Source: Bacteroidaceae bacterium
Lineage (GTDB): Bacteria > Bacteroidota > Bacteroidia > Bacteroidales > Bacteroidaceae
Assembly: GCA_024688885.1 (NCBI GenBank)
Contig: JAILDV010000035.1
Coordinates: 1 to 64,000, forward strand
DNA length: 64,000 nt
Reading direction: 5' to 3'
Shown here: positions 59,475 to 64,000 of the stretch, one piece after another
Layout of the letters: each line of letters begins with the position of its first letter
Position numbering within the stretch: the first letter of the stretch is position 1
The notes under the pieces: model-generated
What the model was told of the DNA's origin: nothing
What the model saw: the letters and a program-made list of their open reading frames with translations, nothing else
The model's database searches: none
Position numbers and translations under genes: made by a program

Positions 59475-61043
59475 TCATTTGAAAACATCCGGTATAAACT
59501 CCCTTGAGTCTGCTTCATTCTCCTTATGGCGAATGTCTTTGTCCACCAACACCACCAGATATTTGGTGTAGCCTAAAATCCGCTTGCTTTCAAAGTTCAT
59601 GCGTTTCATCGCCTTGCCGATTTCGGAGGTGCTAAAGGAACGTCCCCGATGTCCCAAGTCACCCAATTCAGTCAAAATGTCACCAGCCGAGAGCGCAATA
59701 CCTTGTTCCTCCTTTTCGGGTTTGCGAAGGAAAGTCTTTAGAACTTCCTCACAATCGTTTGGCTCGATGTACAGGCTGTTGTGCTGACTGATGAGTTGGC
59801 TTTCCTCTTGGTCGGGTTTGGGCTGGTAGCCATGATCAAGCAAGTAGAGAGCCTGAGCAAATGCTCCTTCGTAAGGCAAGGGAAAATTCTCCAAATCCAC
59901 GGTGCCTTTCAAGTCAACCACCAGATACCGACGGCTACCCTCCGCATTGCGGATGAAGTTGTCTTCATTCGTGGTGGCAATCAGGGAGGCCCTGCGCTTC
60001 CGCGACTCTCGGAATCGGGCATAGGCATCGCGCAAATTCGACCGGCTCGATGTGACGATGTATTTGAATGCCTCATTCTTTTGGGTACTGCCGAATGAGA
60101 TTTCGTCAAAGATGATGAGCGGAGTTTCCGACAGCGAAATGACAAAGTCCTTGTCGAGCCGTTCCGATGGTCCCACTTCCAGACGGTAATCTCGGAGGCA
60201 TGGAGGCAAGATGTGCCGTGCGAAGAACGTCTTGCCGATGTGTTGCTTACCCTTCAGGATAGGCATCATCGGATTTTCGTTCGTGCGGTCTAACACCAGT
60301 GCCACCAGCCCCACATGCCACTTCTTGAGCATGCGGTCATAGAAATCCTCGTTTTCCGGGTCATTGAATTCCATGTGACCAACGTAGAAATCATGCAGAT
60401 AATCGGGGTCGATGTCAGGATTCCATGGTTTCAGCCCATCGAGCCATGTGGCCAATTCATCATAGTCGGGACAAAAATCCCTGCTGAAAATCATGGCTTT
60501 CACATCTTGTTGTTTCACCCTCAGCCCGTTTTCCAGTAACCGACAGTAGAACGTGTCGAGGTCTCTGTCTTGAAAAGGACGCCAATCCAGCCCACTCTCC
60601 TTCACCTCCGGTCTTTGTCGCCACGTGTTGTAGCGCCACTCCGCCTGCTCTTTCAACTTCTCCGCAATCTGAGCCATGCGGTTACGCTGTTCCTCTTCCT
60701 GCTCCTCCTTACGCTGTTTCTCGTTTTGCGACCTTCTTCCTGAAGGCATTCGGATGTCAATGCCTGCATCCTTTGCACTCTGCATCAAGGTGCCCAGTGA
60801 CACCATGCCCCGACCGCTTTTCAAACAATTGTCAAACTTCTCGTCACACTCCTTTCGGTCATATTTCGGATAAACCGAACAAATGGTTTGATAAGCCTCC
60901 CTCGCACCCTCTCCAAGAGAGGCACACGCGAGGGTAATGTTCACCCAGTCGCTGTACTGGGCTGTAAGGTCAATCTGACTCTCTCTGATTCTCTTGGCAA
61001 CGACCTCCAGCCGTTCCAAGTCCGTGAATTGATTCTGTGTCAT
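59475..61043 (-). CDS. VapE-like (virulence-associated E) helicase/ATPase
   Basis: VALVLDRTNENPMMPILKGKQHIGKTFFARHILP; IIFDEISF; ASLIATTNEDNFIRNAEGSRRYLVVDL. Confidence 0.92.
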   Translation of the reverse strand: MTQNQFTDLERLEVVAKRIRESQIDLTAQYSDWVNITLACASLGEGAREAYQTICSVYPKYDRKECDEKFDNCLKSGRGMVSLGTLMQSAKDAGIDIRMPSGRRSQNEKQRKEEQEEEQRNRMAQIAEKLKEQAEWRYNTWRQRPEVKESGLDWRPFQDRDLDTFYCRLLENGLRVKQQDVKAMIFSRDFCPDYDELATWLDGLKPWNPDIDPDYLHDFYVGHMEFNDPENEDFYDRMLKKWHVGLVALVLDRTNENPMMPILKGKQHIGKTFFARHILPPCLRDYRLEVGPSERLDKDFVISLSETPLIIFDEISFGSTQKNEAFKYIVTSSRSNLRDAYARFRESRKRRASLIATTNEDNFIRNAEGSRRYLVVDLKGTVDLENFPLPYEGAFAQALYLLDHGYQPKPDQEESQLISQHNSLYIEPNDCEEVLKTFLRKPEKEEQGIALSAGDILTELGDLGHRGRSFSTSEIGKAMKRMNFESKRILGYTKYLVVLVDKDIRHKENEADSREFIPDVFK

Positions 61044-61046
61044 ACT

Positions 61047-61649
61047 TTACTGATATTGATGATTAATAAAACAATCCTTATCCCAAGGTAGGAAACAAGC
61101 CCTACACACATCTGAGCCGCTTTTGTCAATAGTGATGCCATGGTGAAATGCCACATAATGCTGCAAACCCTCAAACTGAGCCTTGAAGTCTTTGCCTTGC
61201 AGCCATTCGGGAACACGGACAATCCACTTCACGCCCCGTCCCTTGGGCGATACAAAGCAAAGCCCAGTCTCAATGTGCTTGTCGGCAATCAACAGTTGCT
61301 GTACCTCGCGAGCATCCTCAACAGATGAGAGGTCGTCAATGTCAGCCACCAGCCAAGGAGAACGCACGACCAGACTACGGGCATTCCTGTAAGAAAACAC
61401 CCCATTGAAGGTTGCCACCTCAAAGTTCAACTTCTTGAAGTCGCCCATCTCTTCTTTAGTTGCTTTTTCCGCCATACTTCGAAGTGTCTCCGTTGCCCAT
61501 CGTGCGCGTTCAGATTTAATATATTCATAAACCCACTTGATGTCTTGTGTTTGCTGGGGTCTTGTAGCCAGAACGGCTTTCCCCTCTTTGTTTCGATATC
61601 CTCTTCCGAAAATCGAAAACTTCTCATTAATTATCTCTTTAATAGCCAT
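61047..61649 (-). CDS. BT4734/BF3469-family primase-like N-terminal protein
   Basis: SPWLVADIDDLSSVEDAREVQQLL; CFVSPKGRGVKWIVRVPEW. Confidence 0.88.
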   Translation of the reverse strand: MAIKEIINEKFSIFGRGYRNKEGKAVLATRPQQTQDIKWVYEYIKSERARWATETLRSMAEKATKEEMGDFKKLNFEVATFNGVFSYRNARSLVVRSPWLVADIDDLSSVEDAREVQQLLIADKHIETGLCFVSPKGRGVKWIVRVPEWLQGKDFKAQFEGLQHYVAFHHGITIDKSGSDVCRACFLPWDKDCFINHQYQ

Positions 61650-62387
61650 TAATATTTTATATTTGTTTAATTTACTTTCAAAATAGTCCTTCGGGTTTAC
61701 TCATCCGCATCAGACGGAAGAAGCCCCCGAAGTTTCTGATGCAAAGATACGATGAATTAAGCGAAAATAATCGAGGCACATTTATCCTTAAAACGCACAA
61801 TCATTTATCTTATTAATAATCAACAATATAGCAAAAACACTATTTTATTAATAGAATAATTTGAGAAAGGATTCTCATGCAAGATGTTCAACAAGCCACG
61901 ATCAAAAACGTGGTACAAGTTTATCAGCAAATTCCTCCGAGTGTTGTTTGCAACGATCGCAAGATAGCGACACGTATACAAAAAGTCAAGGGCAAAGTAC
62001 ATTTAACATTTACAGTGTATGTAATTCACGCTCAGGTTTACTCGTTACATTAACGAAAGCATCCAAGAACATGTTCTCAGGTGTAAAGGTACAATGAATC
62101 CACGAAACAGGGGGTAACAAAAAATGTATCGATATTACATGTTAGGTTGTCCTATTACGGAATGCATCTTGTATAAAATAACAAATTATAGAAACATATC
62201 AGCCAAAAGGAATGAATATTGGATGATATATGTTTAAATGAGTGAAATGAAATGAGAAAAGAAGTTGTGACACCTGTTATGTCAATTTCGTACTCTTTAT
62301 TCACTATTTTTTTACTTTTTTTAGTTATACACTTTCTCTTTTCACTAATTCTTCTCCCAAAACTTTTGTCGTTCGAAATTATCTTTG

Positions 62388-62396
62388 TACTTTTGC
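62388..62396 (+). promoter_or_regulatory. Bacteroidetes -7 promoter element (TACTTTTGC) with TTTTG about 25 bp upstream
   Basis: Sequence match; positioned just before the structured region of cassette copy 2. Confidence 0.55.
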
Positions 62397-62399
62397 AAC

Positions 62400-62678
62400 T
62401 AATCATCGGCATAAGCCTCGGCGGAGGCGCTGATGTGACATATTAGAATAATAACAAGCGTTTGCTGTTATTCGGAATTGCTTCAAGAACCTAGGAAATT
62501 CAAGAACTAATATGCCGAAAGAATAAGTCGCAAACGTCTGTGCGTTAAGCATGGGCGTGACTTATCTGGTGTATTTAGGCTTCCTAGGGCCGTTGAAGCA
62601 TGGATGGGAATATCGTCCATGCTTTTTGCAGCCCTATAGCCTGCCTCCGAAGATAAGCATGCGCATAATGCATAGCGT
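62400..62678 (+). ncRNA. Candidate structured RNA / long structured leader (copy 2)
   Basis: Hairpin GCCTC/GAGGC nested in CATC/GATG (62404-62435). Stem CGTTTGC..TTATTCGG (62459-62475)/CCGAAAGAATAA..GCAAACG (62515-62536). Long-range GCTTCAA-gaa-CCTAGGAA (62480-62497)/TTCCTAGG-gccg-TTGAAGC (62581-62599). Hairpin GCATGGA/TCCATGC. Confidence 0.75.
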
Positions 62679-63809
62679 ATGGCTAAAAGAAATTTGGATG
62701 CTGCCAAGACAGCCAAGAAAGACGAGTTTTATACGCAGTTGACAGATATTGAGCGAGAGTTGCAGCACTACTGGCCGCACTTTCGTGACAAGGTGGTATT
62801 GTGCAACTGCGATGACCCCTACGAAAGCAACTTCTTTAAGTACTTTGCTCTGCGGTTCAATCAGTTGGGATTGAAGAAGCTGATTTGTACGTGCTACAAT
62901 GGTTCACCTGTACAAGGGAACGAGTTGTTACTCCGTTTTGAGCCTTGGGATGACGAAGCGGAAATCAAGAAAAAGGCTTATAAGGTAGAGATTACGGAAG
63001 TGAAAGACATGAATGGTGATGGTGCTGTTGACCTTTCTGATGTGCGTTATCTACTCCAGAACGACAAGAATGTGCTTTCCACTTTGCAAACAGGCGATTT
63101 CCGTGACCCGGAATGTATAGAATTGCTAAAGCAGGCAGATATTGTGGTGACCAATCCACCTTTCTCACTGTTTAGAGAATATCTTAGACAATTGATGGAG
63201 TATGAGAAAAAATTTATAATTGTAGGACATCAGAATGCTATAACGTACAAAGAGGTCTTTCCTCTTCTTAAAGAGAACAAGGTTTGGCTTGGATATGGAT
63301 TCAAAGGTGGTGCAGCTCATTTCTTTTCTCCATATGAAGACGTGGCGACTGCAGGTGATCACAAAAAAGATATGATTCGTGTTTCTGGAGTGAATTGGTT
63401 TACCAATATAGAGATTGCCAAACGCAATGAACAAATAGATTTGGTTTGTAAGTATTCTCCTGGAGAATACCCTACTTATGATAACTACGATGCTATAGAG
63501 GTTTGTAAAACAGCGGACATTCCTTGTGATTATGATGGTCTAATGGGTGTCCCTATCACCTTTATGGATAAGTATAATCCCAACCAATTTGAGATTGTAA
63601 CATTGGGGATAGGCGAAGGTAATTTCACACCCAAAAAGAAATATGAGAAATTTAGAAATCCAGAAACAAAGGAGTTTATATCGGATAAACGTGATTTTCT
63701 TTTGTATGTAAGAAAACCCAATGGAAAATATCTAACATCTGAAGGATATAGACTCGATAAAGTATATGCCCGTATAATTATCCGCAATAAACATCCCAAA
63801 GCCTTATGA
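62679..63809 (+). CDS. EcoRI-family adenine-specific DNA methyltransferase (paralogue of 4087-5211)
   Basis: [62 protein letters not shown]. Confidence 0.9.
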   Translation: MAKRNLDAAKTAKKDEFYTQLTDIERELQHYWPHFRDKVVLCNCDDPYESNFFKYFALRFNQLGLKKLICTCYNGSPVQGNELLLRFEPWDDEAEIKKKAYKVEITEVKDMNGDGAVDLSDVRYLLQNDKNVLSTLQTGDFRDPECIELLKQADIVVTNPPFSLFREYLRQLMEYEKKFIIVGHQNAITYKEVFPLLKENKVWLGYGFKGGAAHFFSPYEDVATAGDHKKDMIRVSGVNWFTNIEIAKRNEQIDLVCKYSPGEYPTYDNYDAIEVCKTADIPCDYDGLMGVPITFMDKYNPNQFEIVTLGIGEGNFTPKKKYEKFRNPETKEFISDKRDFLLYVRKPNGKYLTSEGYRLDKVYARIIIRNKHPKAL

Positions 63810-64000
63810 TGACAATAAAGAGAACAGAAGTGACTGTGGGTGAAATCACCCGTGGTTACGTGAACAATGACGAACAGGGCGTTCGTGGTTATGATGGGCG
63901 GCTCGACATCCGTCCTCCTTATCAGCGTGAGTTCATCTACAGCGAGAAGGAGCAGCAGGCGGTCATCAACACGGTGCTGCATGGCTACCCGCTGAATGTG
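63806..64000 (+). CDS. DUF262 protein, N-terminal part only (runs off window end)
   Basis: ATGA overlap with the MTase stop; MMTIKRTEVTVGEITRGYVNNDEQGVRGYDGRLDIRPPYQREFIYSEKEQQAVINTVLHGYPLNV aligns with the start of 5214-6389. Confidence 0.85.
   Translation, partial: MMTIKRTEVTVGEITRGYVNNDEQGVRGYDGRLDIRPPYQREFIYSEKEQQAVINTVLHGYPLNV

Overview
Bacteroidales-type (Prevotella-like) chromosomal window. This assignment is an inference from TAnnTTTG-type promoters, gene content and T9SS/CHU-like proteins. Most of it is housekeeping and carbohydrate metabolism: gmd and manC; tRNA-Gly(CCC); NhaD antiporter; pfkA/miaA; a glycogen cluster (debranching enzyme, GT4 synthase, GH57) plus glgB; the full rseC-rnfBCDGEA operon; rpsP; a PTS-IIC-like protein with an exported KduI homologue; uvrA; LysM/PorT/VanW proteins; GH8; and a fasciclin protein. 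Accessory DNA lies at 1.3-7.2 kb and 56.6-64.0 kb. The most notable observation is a three-part cassette present twice, about 58 kb apart and in unrelated contexts. Each copy has a ~280-310 nt intergenic region predicted to fold into a pseudoknotted structured RNA, then an EcoRI-family adenine methyltransferase, then a DUF262 protein. The DUF262 protein carries a C-terminal HNH nuclease in copy 1; copy 2 is cut by the window end. The two RNA regions differ in sequence but keep the same long-range pairing topology with compensating changes, which is direct internal evidence for a conserved RNA structure. Other observations include dispersed inverted repeats, ~22-23 bp and 50 bp intergenic tandem repeats, a RAYT-like transposase with a C-terminal extension, a GH57 protein with a histone-H1-like tail, a KduI homologue with a signal peptide, and a VapE/BT4734 mobile remnant. 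Product names come from recognising sequence motifs by eye; no database search was run.
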